From NCBI GenBank assembly GCA_013286655.1, contig JABDFG010000025.1, forward strand, positions 1 to 33,051: a DNA stretch of 33,051 bases. The letters run 5' to 3'. This stretch comes from Bacteroidota bacterium. Its GTDB lineage: Bacteria > Bacteroidota > Bacteroidia > JABDFU01. Under the pieces are notes generated by a model, which saw only the letters and a program-made list of their open reading frames with translations, searched no databases and had not been told where the DNA came from. Every line of letters starts with the position of its first letter. Within the stretch, counting starts at the first letter, position 1. Positions 5,902 through 16,022 of the stretch are shown here, one piece after another. The translations under genes were made by a program, and so were the position numbers.

Positions 5902-6918
5902 ATGAAGGGAAAATCATCAACAAAAAATTTGTCGGCCATCAGTACTTCAGTATTAGATTTGGCCTTGGTTTTAGATGGCAAATCAATTGCCTACACTTTT
6001 GCAAATAGTGTTGACCTCGCCCAGCACGTGGAAAAATGGGGTTATAAAAGATATTGGCTAGCCGAACACCATAACATGGAAGGAGTAGCCAGTTCCGCTA
6101 CAGCTGTCTTGATCGGCCAAATTGCTTCACAAACTTCTGAATTAAGGGTTGGTTCCGGGGGTATCATGCTACCGAATCATGCGCCCTTAATTATTGCAGA
6201 ACAATTTGGCACGCTTGAAACACTTTACCCTGGCCGTATTGACTTAGGACTGGGTCGTGCACCCGGAACGGATCAACTAACTACAATTGCACTTCGCCGC
6301 GACCAAAGAGCTGCGGTAGCGTTTCCGGAAAATGTAAAAGAATTACAGCAGTATTTATCCGCTTCCAATAAAAATGGCCGTGTAAGGGCAATCCCGGGCG
6401 AAGGATTAAACATTCCTATTTGGATATTAGGATCCAGCACAGATAGTGCATACCTGGCAGCCGCTCTGGGACTGCCTTACGCTTTTGCCAGTCATTTTGC
6501 GCCAGCACAGCTGCATCAGGCGCTATCCATCTACCATCAGCATTTTCAACCCTCTGCGCAAATGAAAGAGCCTTATGTAATAGCATGTATTAGTGCTGTA
6601 GTTGCAGATACAGACGGAGCCGCAGCTAAACTAGCTACCTCTTTTAAAAGATTGTATCTGGGAATCATTTCAGGACAACGTGAAAAGTTAAAGGCGCCAG
6701 TTAATCCGGATGAGTTTTACTTAGACCCTCATCAGGAAGCAGCCCTTCAACAAATGATTACTTGCTCATTTATAGGTGGTCCGGAAAAAGTGCATACCGA
6801 AATGCAACAATTTTTAGATGAAACCCAGGTAGATGAACTTATGATTACCTCACCAATATTTGATCATTTGGCAAGACTTCATTCCTATGAAATTATTGGT
6901 AAATTTAAAAATAGTTAA
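5902..6918 (+). CDS. LLM class flavin-dependent oxidoreductase
   Basis: This 338-residue protein belongs to the luciferase-like monooxygenase fold (TIM barrel, PF00296), in the single-component YhbW/MsnO8-like group. Visible landmarks are [13 protein letters not shown] at the first strand, [12 protein letters not shown] near residue 49 (the AEHH motif is typical), [14 protein letters not shown] near residue 92, and [13 protein letters not shown] near residue 115. FIGGP near the C-terminus is the phosphate-binding loop for reduced FMN. Members oxidise small organic substrates with FMNH2 and oxygen; the substrate cannot be told from sequence. It is soluble and cytoplasmic. It stands alone with its own promoter and a leader element shared with the marR operon, which hints at common control. 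Confidence 0.9.
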   Translation: MKGKSSTKNLSAISTSVLDLALVLDGKSIAYTFANSVDLAQHVEKWGYKRYWLAEHHNMEGVASSATAVLIGQIASQTSELRVGSGGIMLPNHAPLIIAEQFGTLETLYPGRIDLGLGRAPGTDQLTTIALRRDQRAAVAFPENVKELQQYLSASNKNGRVRAIPGEGLNIPIWILGSSTDSAYLAAALGLPYAFASHFAPAQLHQALSIYHQHFQPSAQMKEPYVIACISAVVADTDGAAAKLATSFKRLYLGIISGQREKLKAPVNPDEFYLDPHQEAALQQMITCSFIGGPEKVHTEMQQFLDETQVDELMITSPIFDHLARLHSYEIIGKFKNS

Positions 6919-6972
6919 TCCGAGGAATAAAATCCAAACAGTTTCAGCGTAGTATAGAAAAGATCAAAAACA

Positions 6973-7590
6973 ATGGTTCCAAAATTCACTCCTGACGAAA
7001 AAGAACTGATCCGGCTGACTTCCTTTTTTAAAAAACAGTCTGAGCGGCTGAAGGAAGAAAATAAGCTTGGCGAGAATTATATTCAGCTACTGGAAACCTG
7101 TGATAAGTTGATTGGGCAGATGCATATCCATGCAGGTAACCGGGAAATCATTCGTGCCGAACAGGAACAATTAAAAAAATTGGTCAAAGATAATGCCCGC
7201 TGTCCTAAATGCGGGAAAAACACAAATTTAAAACTAGCAGGAACAGGTACTAATCAGGAGGGTTGGATAAGCAACAAATACAAATGCCGTCACTGCAACA
7301 TAGAATTTGTTTGGAACGCTCCGAATAACCCATGGGATATGATTCCTTATGTAGAGCGCATGGTCAGCGAACTGGAGAAAAAAGCTGAGGCACAAAACCT
7401 GAGCTCTACTGAGCAGCAAATCAATGTAGAAGCCCTTATACAGATGAAAGCCAATCTGGCCAAACTAAAACCTGTTATAGATGCGTCACAGATAAACATG
7501 ACTGATCTGGAAGAAAAGGAAAAAATCATGGCAGAAATGGTGACGAAGGTTAAAAAACACTTGATGATCGAAAAGATCAGAATGTCCTGA
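6973..7590 (+). CDS. Zinc-ribbon coiled-coil protein, 205 aa
   Basis: The N-terminal 75 residues are a charged helix (LTSFFKKQSERLKEENK onward) predicted to form a coiled coil. A zinc ribbon follows: CPKC near residue 77 and CRHC about 30 residues later, separated by a beta-hairpin-like stretch. The C-terminal 90 residues are again helical and charged. There is no signal peptide or membrane segment. The pair of CxxC knuckles supports structural zinc binding. No named family was recognised. It follows the oxidoreductase gene by 54 bp and might share its transcript, but no functional link is evident. Possible roles include nucleic-acid binding or a scaffold. Confidence 0.7.
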   Translation: MVPKFTPDEKELIRLTSFFKKQSERLKEENKLGENYIQLLETCDKLIGQMHIHAGNREIIRAEQEQLKKLVKDNARCPKCGKNTNLKLAGTGTNQEGWISNKYKCRHCNIEFVWNAPNNPWDMIPYVERMVSELEKKAEAQNLSSTEQQINVEALIQMKANLAKLKPVIDASQINMTDLEEKEKIMAEMVTKVKKHLMIEKIRMS

Positions 7591-7807
7591 AGTACGTTGA
7601 GCATTTTAGCACCACCATAAGATTGCCCGATCATCCGGCTCGTCAGGAAATGTTAATTGAAAACACAATTAAAACAGCGGAATAGTCTTGTTCTTTCACT
7701 AGTGTTTTTTCTGTCAATAACATTATAATGTATATTCAGATCATATTTAATCCCAAAATTGAAAACATAATCGAACAGATGAACCGGACTTTCCTGTTGC
7801 TTGTCAC

Positions 7808-8038
7808 TTACTCTAAATTCAAATTCCCCGAATACTCCCAGGTCCCCGATTTTTTTTCCAGACCATAAAAAGCCAACAGTTTAGGAAATTCCCCGACAGG
7901 GAATCCATATTTTGACTGTAACTCTTTCAAAAGAAGATACATATCCATATCCCAACAAAAGCATCGTTTAATTCGCTTCCGGCCAGGGTATATTAAATTA
8001 ATAAAATCGGTCGAGCATTCAATCGGAGACAGTATCAC
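7808..8038 (-). CDS. Hypothetical protein, up to 76 aa
   Basis: The frame from GTG 8038 gives 76 residues; an internal ATG near residue 31 would give 46. The C-terminal half (LLLKELQSKYGFPVGEFPKL, then FYGLEKKSGTWEYSG) has a natural amino-acid make-up, but no family was recognised. It could be a small gene or the end of a decayed larger one. The 7591-7807 stretch before it on the plus strand shows nothing recognisable. Confidence 0.3.
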   Translation of the reverse strand: MILSPIECSTDFINLIYPGRKRIKRCFCWDMDMYLLLKELQSKYGFPVGEFPKLLAFYGLEKKSGTWEYSGNLNLE

Positions 8039-8189
8039 GTCCAGATTGAGAATAGGATTTTATGGTCTAGCTTGCAGGGATCTATGCAGGAGAGAGTGGA
8101 TATAGCTATAAATGTCCAACTCGAAACAATTTTAATTACACGTAAATATATGAAAGACAATAAGTCAAAATAATCAACTAGCTAATTTT

Positions 8190-8504
8190 TTAATCAACCG
8201 AATTTTTCACAGATTTAGAAGTTGCCTTTTCCTTTCTCATGGGTTTTTTAGTAGGCCCTGCTGGTCTTTTAAAGAACGATTTATATTTTGGTTGATTGCT
8301 TCCCTTACTCTCACCATGCTTTTCAGTTTCCGATTCTTTTTCTCTCGCCCTTTCCTTTTTTTGCTCTTCCTTCAATTCTGTTTCAGTTTGCTTATTAGTG
8401 GCAGATGGGGTTGCCGGAAGTTTGCTAAGCTCCTGCGCCTTCACGAAAGAAGAGATCCAAACAGCCTCTATCAACATTACTATAAAAAGACTCCTACGTT
8501 TCAT
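8190..8504 (-). CDS. Secreted, highly charged protein, 104 aa
   Basis: A typical signal peptide covers residues 1-23 (MKRR, a hydrophobic core, then VKA-Q). The rest is almost entirely charged and polar: a Glu/Lys-rich stretch at about 40-68 followed by a basic tail with FFKRPAGPTKKPMRKEK. It is predicted to be disordered, apart from possible helix in the Glu/Lys part, and lacks cysteine. It should lie in the periplasm or outside. No family is recognised. The gene stands alone. The fit of signal peptide and start codon makes it more credible than the overlapping plus-strand frames. Confidence 0.6.
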   Translation of the reverse strand: MKRRSLFIVMLIEAVWISSFVKAQELSKLPATPSATNKQTETELKEEQKKERAREKESETEKHGESKGSNQPKYKSFFKRPAGPTKKPMRKEKATSKSVKNSVD

Positions 8505-8700
8505 TGCCTAAAGAAAATTATTTTTTTGATCGCATATTACTATTATTCGGTAAGAAGGAGTTTTGGCACGTCAAGCAACGAATTTCCACGTTTGATTCTA
8601 AATTAGAAGGTTTTGATGCCGTCCTGTTTTTTCTTTTTAGTAACTAATAAAAAATATAACTAAATTTAATACGACCTAACTCTCAGGTTGAATCAATGAA

Positions 8701-11673
8701 ATGCAAAATCATCTGTTAAAATCAGTTTTCCTTTTTACCATTAGCCCATTTTCATTGATTTACGGACATTCCTCCGAAAGCTGGACAATAAACCCTTTTG
8801 ACAATAAAATTTTTATTGAAAACAGCGGACAATTTGATCAGGAAACAAATTGCAAAGACAAAATTCTATTCGGGGCAATTTTGGGAAAGATACAGGTATA
8901 CTTTACAAAAACTGGGCTTATCTACCGGTATGAAGAACCCCCGAAAATAGTAATCCATGAAAATGAAAAGGATGAAACTTATCTTGAAAAACCAAAAATC
9001 CATTTCTTGGAACTTAAATGGGAAGGCGCCGGTTCAGGAACAACGATGGAACCAGCGGATAAGCAGGATTATTTTTTCAGTTACCCCTCCGGAAAAAACA
9101 GCTCAGTAAGAACCGGAGGCTTTAAGAAAATAATTTATCACAACTTGTATCCGGGTATTGATGCAGAATATTTTTTTCCCAAAGGCAAAGAAGGCATAAA
9201 GTATACGCTTATCATTCATCCCGGGGCCGATGTATCATTGGTAAAATTGAGTTATTCAGAAACACGGAAAATAAGTTTAAACGAAATGGGAGAAGTTATC
9301 ATAAACAGTTCTATGGGGCAGTTTACAGACCATACCCCGGAATGTTTTTTCGCGGAAAATAAAGTCAACGTAAAAGCCGCGTTCCGCCTTTCCGGAAACC
9401 AGGAGTCTTTCATTTTAGATAAATCCTATGACAACTCTAAGACCTTGATTCTGGATCCCTGGTCAACAAATCCCAACTTTGCCGGAACAACAGATAAGGC
9501 ATTTGATGTGGATTACGACAATAATGGAAATGTATATGTTTATGGCGGAATAGGATTTCCCCAGAAATATCAGCTGATTAAGCTAAACAGTTCGGGAACC
9601 ATTCAATGGAAATTTTCCGCTTTTCCACAGCCGTACGGCGATTTTGCAGTGGACAGAAACACCGGAACCTCCTATATTGTCCAGGGCTCGGCTGCTTTCG
9701 GTGCAGCTGCAAGAGCAATGAAAGTCAATTCCGCAGGTAATTTAATTGCTGAGTTTCAAGGAGACTCCGCAAAAAACGGAGCCGTGATGAATGAAATGTG
9801 GAGAGTTGTGTATGATCCGTGTACGGGCAAGCTGATTATTGGAGCAGGCGGAACCAGTGATGTAGATGGAGGGATGTTACTTGATACCAGTATGCTACAG
9901 GATATACGGGCCAATGTGCTGCATGCAACCAACAGCGCACACGATATAGCATTACTTGCCCGGGACCCTTCCGGAACTTATTGTTATATGGCCGCAGCTG
10001 CTAATTGTTGCGACAAAACATTAGGCGATGTTCTGGTGCAATTGCCCGTGTCCACCCTTACCCCATACAACTATTTAGTTTCAGATGGCTTTGGTTTTAC
10101 TGAAATAGCGGATACAAAATACAAACTGGGTTCTATTGGAATGAATGGAATGACTGCCAGCGTCAACTGGCTCTATATGTATAATGGAGATACGCTGCAG
10201 CAAAGAAATAAATCCACGGGCGCATTTAATAATTCCGTCGTAGTCGCTAATAATAAACCCTATGATTGGGGCGGGCTGGATGTAGACTTATGCGACAATA
10301 TTTATGCGGGAGTAAAAAACAAAATCAATGTATATAATTCTTCACTTGCGCTCACTAACACCATTTCCCTCCCCGACACCGTGTATGATTTAGTACTTGG
10401 ATTCAATTACCAGGTAATATATGCCTGCGGGGACGCTTTTGTGTCGTCCATTCCGGCCCCTTCGATTATAACAAAAACAAGAACAGCCAGTTCTTCATGC
10501 GCCTGTGATGCATCTGCCTCACTTCAACTTTGCGGAAACGCTTCGCCACCTGGTTTATCTTTTAACTGGAGTAACGGGCAAAACACTTCATCGCTGAGTG
10601 GTCTTTGCAACGGAATTTACACGGTAACTGTCACGACCTCTTCTCCGGCATGTACTTCAGCAAGTTTATTCATAGATACGCTGCAGATTTTTTCATCCGG
10701 TCCTGCGAATATAAAAATAACAAGCGTTGTAACGGATAATGTATGTTACGGGTCCAGCAGCGGAAGCATCAGTTTATCGGCAAACGGTGGCAACGGTATG
10801 TACAACTATAGGTGGTCACCTTCCGGAGGGCTTGGCCCCGACATAACTGGCCTGAGCGCAGGAAATTATTCATGCACCGTTACAGATCAAGGGGGTTGCA
10901 GTGCCAGTACAATAGTCAGTGTCAGCCAACCCGCTGAAATAACGATTAACTCCATCACTGCTGTGAATGCCAGCTGTGGCATGGATAATGGAAGCATTAT
11001 AGCTAATGCAAGCGGCGGAAGCAGTTTACTTACTTATAGCTGGAACATCGGAATCACCGGTATGTTTATTAATAACCTTTCTGCCGGTATTTATACATTA
11101 ACTATTACTGACGCAAATGGATGCTCCATTTCATCTTCTGCTACACTTCTTCAGATTCCCAAACCAACTGCCTATGCGGGTGTCAACGAAGTAATCTTAA
11201 GGGGACAGCGTATACAATTATTCGCAAGCGGAGGGCTAACTTATTCCTGGACACCAGTAGAATCACTCAATAACCCTGAAATTTACAATCCTGTAGCCGA
11301 TCCTCATCAGACCACAAATTACATCGTTACTGTAACGGACGGCTACGGTTGTTCAGCCACTGACAGTGTCTTAATTACAGTGGAGGAATGCGACCTCTCA
11401 GAGTTTTTTGTCCCAAGTGCTTTTTCACCAAATGGGGATGGACAAAATGATTTTCTTTTTGTCAGGGGACCAGCTTGTATTTCTAAGATGAAATTCATTA
11501 TTTTTGACAGGTGGGGAGAAATGGTATTTGAATCTACTGATCCGGGTTACGGCTGGGATGGAAAATTTAATGGAAAAAATCTGGACGCAGGTGTTTTTGT
11601 ATATTACCTGAACGTTAATTTATCGAATGGACAATCACTCAGCCGAAAAGGGAACATAACACTTTTGAAATAA
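8701..11673 (+). CDS. T9SS type B (CHU_C) surface protein with SprB repeats, 990 aa
   Basis: A signal peptide covers about residues 1-22. The region 30-250 contains IENSGQF and YPGIDAEYFFPKGKEGIKYTLI, the pattern of the N-terminal domain found in many Bacteroidota gliding-motility-associated proteins (DUF7948-like). The middle part, about 255-590, is a propeller-like region with repeated Asp/Asn/Gly strands. From about 600 to 830 there are SprB-like repeats, each ending SAGNYSCTVTDQGGC or similar. An Ig-like segment follows, and the last 85 residues are the CHU_C sorting domain (FVPSAFSPNGDGQNDF, FDRWGEMVFES, WDGKFNGKNLDAGVFVYYL). T9SS exports it to the surface, where type B tails often remain with the cell. 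A role in adhesion or motility is plausible but not shown. Confidence 0.88.
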   Translation: MQNHLLKSVFLFTISPFSLIYGHSSESWTINPFDNKIFIENSGQFDQETNCKDKILFGAILGKIQVYFTKTGLIYRYEEPPKIVIHENEKDETYLEKPKIHFLELKWEGAGSGTTMEPADKQDYFFSYPSGKNSSVRTGGFKKIIYHNLYPGIDAEYFFPKGKEGIKYTLIIHPGADVSLVKLSYSETRKISLNEMGEVIINSSMGQFTDHTPECFFAENKVNVKAAFRLSGNQESFILDKSYDNSKTLILDPWSTNPNFAGTTDKAFDVDYDNNGNVYVYGGIGFPQKYQLIKLNSSGTIQWKFSAFPQPYGDFAVDRNTGTSYIVQGSAAFGAAARAMKVNSAGNLIAEFQGDSAKNGAVMNEMWRVVYDPCTGKLIIGAGGTSDVDGGMLLDTSMLQDIRANVLHATNSAHDIALLARDPSGTYCYMAAAANCCDKTLGDVLVQLPVSTLTPYNYLVSDGFGFTEIADTKYKLGSIGMNGMTASVNWLYMYNGDTLQQRNKSTGAFNNSVVVANNKPYDWGGLDVDLCDNIYAGVKNKINVYNSSLALTNTISLPDTVYDLVLGFNYQVIYACGDAFVSSIPAPSIITKTRTASSSCACDASASLQLCGNASPPGLSFNWSNGQNTSSLSGLCNGIYTVTVTTSSPACTSASLFIDTLQIFSSGPANIKITSVVTDNVCYGSSSGSISLSANGGNGMYNYRWSPSGGLGPDITGLSAGNYSCTVTDQGGCSASTIVSVSQPAEITINSITAVNASCGMDNGSIIANASGGSSLLTYSWNIGITGMFINNLSAGIYTLTITDANGCSISSSATLLQIPKPTAYAGVNEVILRGQRIQLFASGGLTYSWTPVESLNNPEIYNPVADPHQTTNYIVTVTDGYGCSATDSVLITVEECDLSEFFVPSAFSPNGDGQNDFLFVRGPACISKMKFIIFDRWGEMVFESTDPGYGWDGKFNGKNLDAGVFVYYLNVNLSNGQSLSRKGNITLLK

Positions 11674-11734
11674 AAAAATCTGAATTTAATGGTATATCGG
11701 AAACTTATCTACGCTTTCCTTTTAACACTTCAGC

Positions 11735-11808
11735 GAACGGTTTCTTATACAACTTGCTTTCTATCTAGAGATTTCAGCACAAATCAGAAAATAGTAATAA
11801 CCAGGTGA
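11735..11808 (+). pseudogene. Vestigial T9SS sorting tail
   Basis: The bases 11770-11808 read DFSTNQKIVITR and a stop, nearly the same as the end of the next gene (DFSTNQKIIIAR). The bases after both stops also match (AGGTGATCT-CCAG). Going upstream, the similarity continues in another frame (SANGFLYNLLS against SPGLYFVQM), so a frameshift is present. This is the relic of a second copy of the 3' end of the following gene. Confidence 0.6.
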
Positions 11809-11845
11809 TCTTCCAGTATGTTACCGTCACAAAAAAATTAAACCA

Positions 11846-13651
11846 ATGACCCGCAAAACAAAAAAAATAATTTTCCATTCCTTTCTCTTTTTGAGTCTTT
11901 CTGGTTGGGTAAAAAATTCATACGCCCAATGTACTGGTTCCGGGCTGGCATACAGTTGCCCAACGGGGACAACGGTTGCTCAGGTAAATGCAGCAATATC
12001 CAGTGCCAGCGATGGTGCCACAATAACTTTTGACCCAGGCTCCTATACCTGGGACACCCCTATCTCTCCGGTCAATGGAAAAGCAGTAACGCTTATAGGC
12101 GCAGGTACTGCAGGGGGAGGAAGCAATGTCAATATTCAAGGTGGAACAATTACATTAGAAGGAGTAACTGTTGATAAAAAATACAGGATCAGTGGTTTTA
12201 CCTTTTCGGGAGTCCCTGGAGGAACAGCAGCAATATGGATATATCCATCCTTAGGTTATACACTAACTGACTTAAGAGTAGATCACAACACATTTAGCAG
12301 TATGGATCCCGGGGGAAGTAATAGCAGTATAGCCATTCTGGTTGGCTGCACCGAACCTTACGGAGGGGCAACAACGGGAGTAATTGACCATAATACGTTT
12401 ACCGGAGCCGACAACTTTATGGCTGTAAAAGCACTTGGTATTGGTAGTTCCGTAGCTGCGCCACCCTCACCTAAAGGAACAGCGAACAATCTTTTTTTTG
12501 AAGACAATACCCTAAACTTTACAACGATGTCGAATGCTTCCAATGGATGCGTAGATATCTGGGAAACCGGTTCTTTGGTTTTTCGACACAATACGGTCAC
12601 CAATTGCCTCTGGTGTGCCCATGAAGAAGGCCACGGAGGTGGCTCTTTGAGCGCGGAGGTATACAACAACAGTTTTAGTAATACGTCAGGACAATACATA
12701 GATGGGACCCGGTTGATTCATCATCAGGGATCCGGAGAATTACAAGTTTTCAATAATAGCTTCTACACGCCCAATACAAAATCGGAAGATCCAATAAGTC
12801 TTACAGATTATCGTTCCTGCCCTGCCGATCAGACTGCTACAGGTCTCTTAACTGAATGTGACGGAACACAAGCTATTGACGGTAATCGGTCACCAACGGG
12901 AACCTATTATGGATACCCGTGTTGGCGGCAACTGGGGAGAATGGGAGCCGGCTCTAAAGAATCTACCGGCCAACCCGGAGCTTTATCACCTGTGTATCTC
13001 TGGAATAACTACTGGAGTGATGCCTTGACAAAAATAGACCCTGTTGTAGAGAATCCATGGAGCTGTGTTGGTCCACCCACCCCTTCAACTCATATTATGG
13101 AAAATAGAGATTATTATACTGCTGTATCAGCTAATGCGCAGACTTCTCCAACCATTCCTTTTGACGGTACAACAGGAATGGGTTTTGGAACGATAGCGAA
13201 TCGACCGGCAACTTGTTCGACGAACAGTCTGGAATCCGGCGGCGGTGTCGGATATTTTGCGACCGACGTAGGAAGTCAGGGAACGCTCTATAGATGTTCA
13301 GCCACAAATACCTGGACGATTCAATATACACCTTACTGCTATCCTCATCCCTTAGTGAGCGGTAACAATTGTCAGACCCCAACTGCAATTTCAGAGCCGA
13401 AAAATTCCGGTCAACTCATAAAAATGTATCCCAACCCTGTCTGGGATAAACTCTATTTTGATAGATCATCATCCATTTCTCAACTTTTTGTGAGCATTTA
13501 TACAATCAATGGGAAATTAATTGCAAAAAAAATGCTGGATTTTCAGTCAGACAGGAGCATCGATGTTTCTGATTTTTCACCAGGCTTGTATTTTGTGCAA
13601 ATGGTAAACGGAGATTTCAGTACGAATCAAAAAATAATAATAGCCAGGTAA
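11846..13651 (+). CDS. Secreted beta-helix protein with T9SS type A tail, 601 aa
   Basis: A signal peptide spans about residues 1-27 (ending SYA-Q). The body reads like a right-handed parallel beta-helix of the pectate-lyase superfamily: VNAAISSASDGATITFDPGSY at the first coil, then repeated turns such as ISGFTFSG, VDHNTFSS, IDHNTFTG, FEDNTLNF, FRHNTVTN and VYNNSFSN. These repeated -HNTF- coils stack asparagines. No catalytic residues of a known polysaccharide lyase can be fixed by eye. The last 80 residues are a type A T9SS tail (MYPNPVWDKLYFD to KIIIAR). It is probably a secreted carbohydrate-active or carbohydrate-binding protein. A degraded second copy of its 3' end lies just upstream. 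Confidence 0.8.
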   Translation: MTRKTKKIIFHSFLFLSLSGWVKNSYAQCTGSGLAYSCPTGTTVAQVNAAISSASDGATITFDPGSYTWDTPISPVNGKAVTLIGAGTAGGGSNVNIQGGTITLEGVTVDKKYRISGFTFSGVPGGTAAIWIYPSLGYTLTDLRVDHNTFSSMDPGGSNSSIAILVGCTEPYGGATTGVIDHNTFTGADNFMAVKALGIGSSVAAPPSPKGTANNLFFEDNTLNFTTMSNASNGCVDIWETGSLVFRHNTVTNCLWCAHEEGHGGGSLSAEVYNNSFSNTSGQYIDGTRLIHHQGSGELQVFNNSFYTPNTKSEDPISLTDYRSCPADQTATGLLTECDGTQAIDGNRSPTGTYYGYPCWRQLGRMGAGSKESTGQPGALSPVYLWNNYWSDALTKIDPVVENPWSCVGPPTPSTHIMENRDYYTAVSANAQTSPTIPFDGTTGMGFGTIANRPATCSTNSLESGGGVGYFATDVGSQGTLYRCSATNTWTIQYTPYCYPHPLVSGNNCQTPTAISEPKNSGQLIKMYPNPVWDKLYFDRSSSISQLFVSIYTINGKLIAKKMLDFQSDRSIDVSDFSPGLYFVQMVNGDFSTNQKIIIAR

Positions 13652-13845
13652 GGTGATCTGCCAGGTGCGTGATCAGCATAGCACCCCTTCCTAGGTATCG
13701 CATTCAGAAGTTTAATGTTCAGGTAATATTTGTTCGACTTGCCAAATCTGTCCGCCCAATTTATTCGTATCTATGTTGACTCATTATTGTTTTTCTATCA
13801 CATTTTGATTGAAAGCAGTTAGAAACATTAAAAAAGTATGAAAAA

Positions 13846-15984
13846 ATGAGACGAACGTTACTTGTTTACTTTATCCCTTTATTTTTTCTTTTCGCAGATG
13901 TTTCATTTGCCCAATGGAAAAAGTTAGATGGCCCGTCAGGCGGGACGATTACTTCTCTTGCCACCAATGGCAATAATGTTTATGCAGGAACTCAATCTGG
14001 GGGGGTTTACCTTTCAACGAATAATGGAATGAATTGGGATGCAATTGATTCAGGATTACCCGATAATTATGGCGTTTATTCGCTTGCAGCAAATAAAGGA
14101 TATGTTTTTGCAGGTGGCAATAATGGGTCCTTCTACCGATCAGAAAATAATGGAACAAGTTGGGAATCTTCCAACACAGGATTACCTTCTGGAATATGTA
14201 CCTCATTATTAGTAAATGACAGCAATCTTTATGCGGGATTCAGTAACAATGGTATTTATCTTTCCAGAGACAATGGTATAAGTTGGAAGTCTTTAAACGC
14301 TGGACTTCCCGGTCATTCAATCACTTCTATTGCGGTAAGCGGAACAAATTTATACGTAGGGTTATATGGAAGGGGTATTTACGTGTCTTCTGATAATGGG
14401 ACAAGTTGGGCTCCCATAAACACAGGATTAAATAGTCTATATATTGAAAGTTTGTTTATTAATGGCGCTGACATGTTTGTTTCCACGCAAAATGGGGTTT
14501 ATCATTCAACTAACAACGGGAATAATTGGGTAGTGGATACAGTTGGCTTAGATAACTTCGGTGTAGTTACATTTTGTGCAAGCGGAAACAATTTATTTGC
14601 TGCTGGTAGTGCTAATGGCAATGGTCTCTTTCTTTCTACGAATAACGGAACAAGCTGGTCCCCCGTTAAGACCGGATTATTCACTTTGGAAAATGGCTTG
14701 TCAGTGAAGGTCGTTTTTGCAAATGCACTTTTGGTAAATGGTTCAACTATTTATATAGGAACAAATAACGATGGAATGTATATATCAACAAATAATGGCA
14801 ATAGCTGGAAAAATTCATACAAGGGATTAACTAATATAGGTATTAGTGCATTAGCCGCCGATGGGGAAAATGTTTTTGCGGGTACCGATGTAAGTATTTA
14901 TGGAGGTGTTTATTCATCAGCGGATAAAGGAATGAACTGGACTCCATCTGATTCCGGTCTTTCTTCTACTAATCTTGATTTTAGTGCGATTGTGCTTGAT
15001 GGGTCAGAAATTTTTGCCGGCATTTCGGCTTCCGATACTGGTCCGGGTGGCATATTCCTTTCCTCCAATAATGGAAAATCCTGGACGGAAGTTGATTCGG
15101 GTGTGACAACCCTGTCAATTTCCTCATTGGCTGTTTTTGGAAATAATCTTTTTGCAGGTACACATAACTCAGGTGCAAATGGCGCAGGTGTATTCCTTTC
15201 TACAAATAAGGGTGTCAGTTGGACCAATCTGAGTACTGGATTGCCGAAAGCTAATGATTATCACACATTTGCGCAAATCGGATCCACTCTCTTCGTAGGA
15301 TCCACCCTAGGTGTTTATTTCTCCACGAATAATGGAATGGATTGGACACCGGCAAATACCGGTTTGAATATTTTACAGGTCAATTCCCTGGTAACAATTG
15401 GAACAAACCTCTTTGCAGGAACTTATGGAGGTGGCGTTTATCTTTCCACAAATAAGGGAACAACCTGGACAGCTATCAATTCCGGACTTAGCAATAACAT
15501 AGTCTATGCTATGGCGACCGACGGAAAAAATATATATGCAGGAACGAATGGCGGTGCTGGATTGTATCGCTCCAGCGATGAGGGAGCCAGCTGGCTCCCT
15601 TTTAATGGGGGACTTAAAGATTCTGTAGTCCTTTCACTTGCTGTTAGCGGATCAGATCTGTATGCAGGAACACGGAGCAATGGCATCTATTATCTGAATT
15701 CCGGAAATACTCCAACTAGCAGTGGTCCCATTTTCACTCAGGAAATCATCACACTTTATCCAAATCCCGCCACTAGTCAACTCAACATAAATTTTAACAC
15801 AGAAACTAATTCAACACACATTCTTCACTTGTATGATATGGAAGGAAATTGCGTGTGGACTTCAAAAACCGTTGAAAAAAGCATTTCATTAAGCCTCTCA
15901 GGTTATGCTAAAGGAATATATTTATTAAGCGAAGAGGATTCTTTAAATCAGTTCGGTATCCGAAGAAAAATAGTTGTCGAATAG
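13846..15984 (+). CDS. Secreted BNR-type propeller protein with T9SS tail, 712 aa
   Basis: A signal peptide covers residues 1-22 (ending SFA-Q). From residue 25 to about 625 the protein consists of 13 repeats of about 45 residues of the form LAxxGNNLFAGTxxGGVYLSTNNGxxWxxxxxGL, the Asp-box-like (BNR/sortilin) blade found in sialidases and photosynthesis factor Ycf48. Thirteen blades suggest two propellers in tandem. No sialidase active-site arginines were spotted, so a binding or scaffold role is more likely than catalysis. The C-terminal 75 residues are a type A T9SS tail (LYPNPATSQLNI). The peptidase gene follows after 38 bp and may share its transcript. Repeated codons (for example ACAAATAA-GG) make this stretch prone to recombination. 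Confidence 0.85.
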   Translation: MRRTLLVYFIPLFFLFADVSFAQWKKLDGPSGGTITSLATNGNNVYAGTQSGGVYLSTNNGMNWDAIDSGLPDNYGVYSLAANKGYVFAGGNNGSFYRSENNGTSWESSNTGLPSGICTSLLVNDSNLYAGFSNNGIYLSRDNGISWKSLNAGLPGHSITSIAVSGTNLYVGLYGRGIYVSSDNGTSWAPINTGLNSLYIESLFINGADMFVSTQNGVYHSTNNGNNWVVDTVGLDNFGVVTFCASGNNLFAAGSANGNGLFLSTNNGTSWSPVKTGLFTLENGLSVKVVFANALLVNGSTIYIGTNNDGMYISTNNGNSWKNSYKGLTNIGISALAADGENVFAGTDVSIYGGVYSSADKGMNWTPSDSGLSSTNLDFSAIVLDGSEIFAGISASDTGPGGIFLSSNNGKSWTEVDSGVTTLSISSLAVFGNNLFAGTHNSGANGAGVFLSTNKGVSWTNLSTGLPKANDYHTFAQIGSTLFVGSTLGVYFSTNNGMDWTPANTGLNILQVNSLVTIGTNLFAGTYGGGVYLSTNKGTTWTAINSGLSNNIVYAMATDGKNIYAGTNGGAGLYRSSDEGASWLPFNGGLKDSVVLSLAVSGSDLYAGTRSNGIYYLNSGNTPTSSGPIFTQEIITLYPNPATSQLNINFNTETNSTHILHLYDMEGNCVWTSKTVEKSISLSLSGYAKGIYLLSEEDSLNQFGIRRKIVVE

Positions 15985-16022
15985 CTCATAATTTTTAGTT
16001 GAATACACATAGAATTTTAAAA

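Noticed and set aside
8292-8606. Plus-strand frames of 104 and 71 aa
   Set aside because: They are antisense to the 104-aa secreted protein, whose signal peptide and start are convincing.
14910-15227. Minus-strand frames inside the repeat-protein gene
   Set aside because: They are shadows caused by repeated codons of the sense gene.
13846-15984. Regularly repeated DNA that could be mistaken for a CRISPR or satellite array
   Set aside because: The repeats follow a 45-codon protein period with normal codon drift, and the frame is open throughout.
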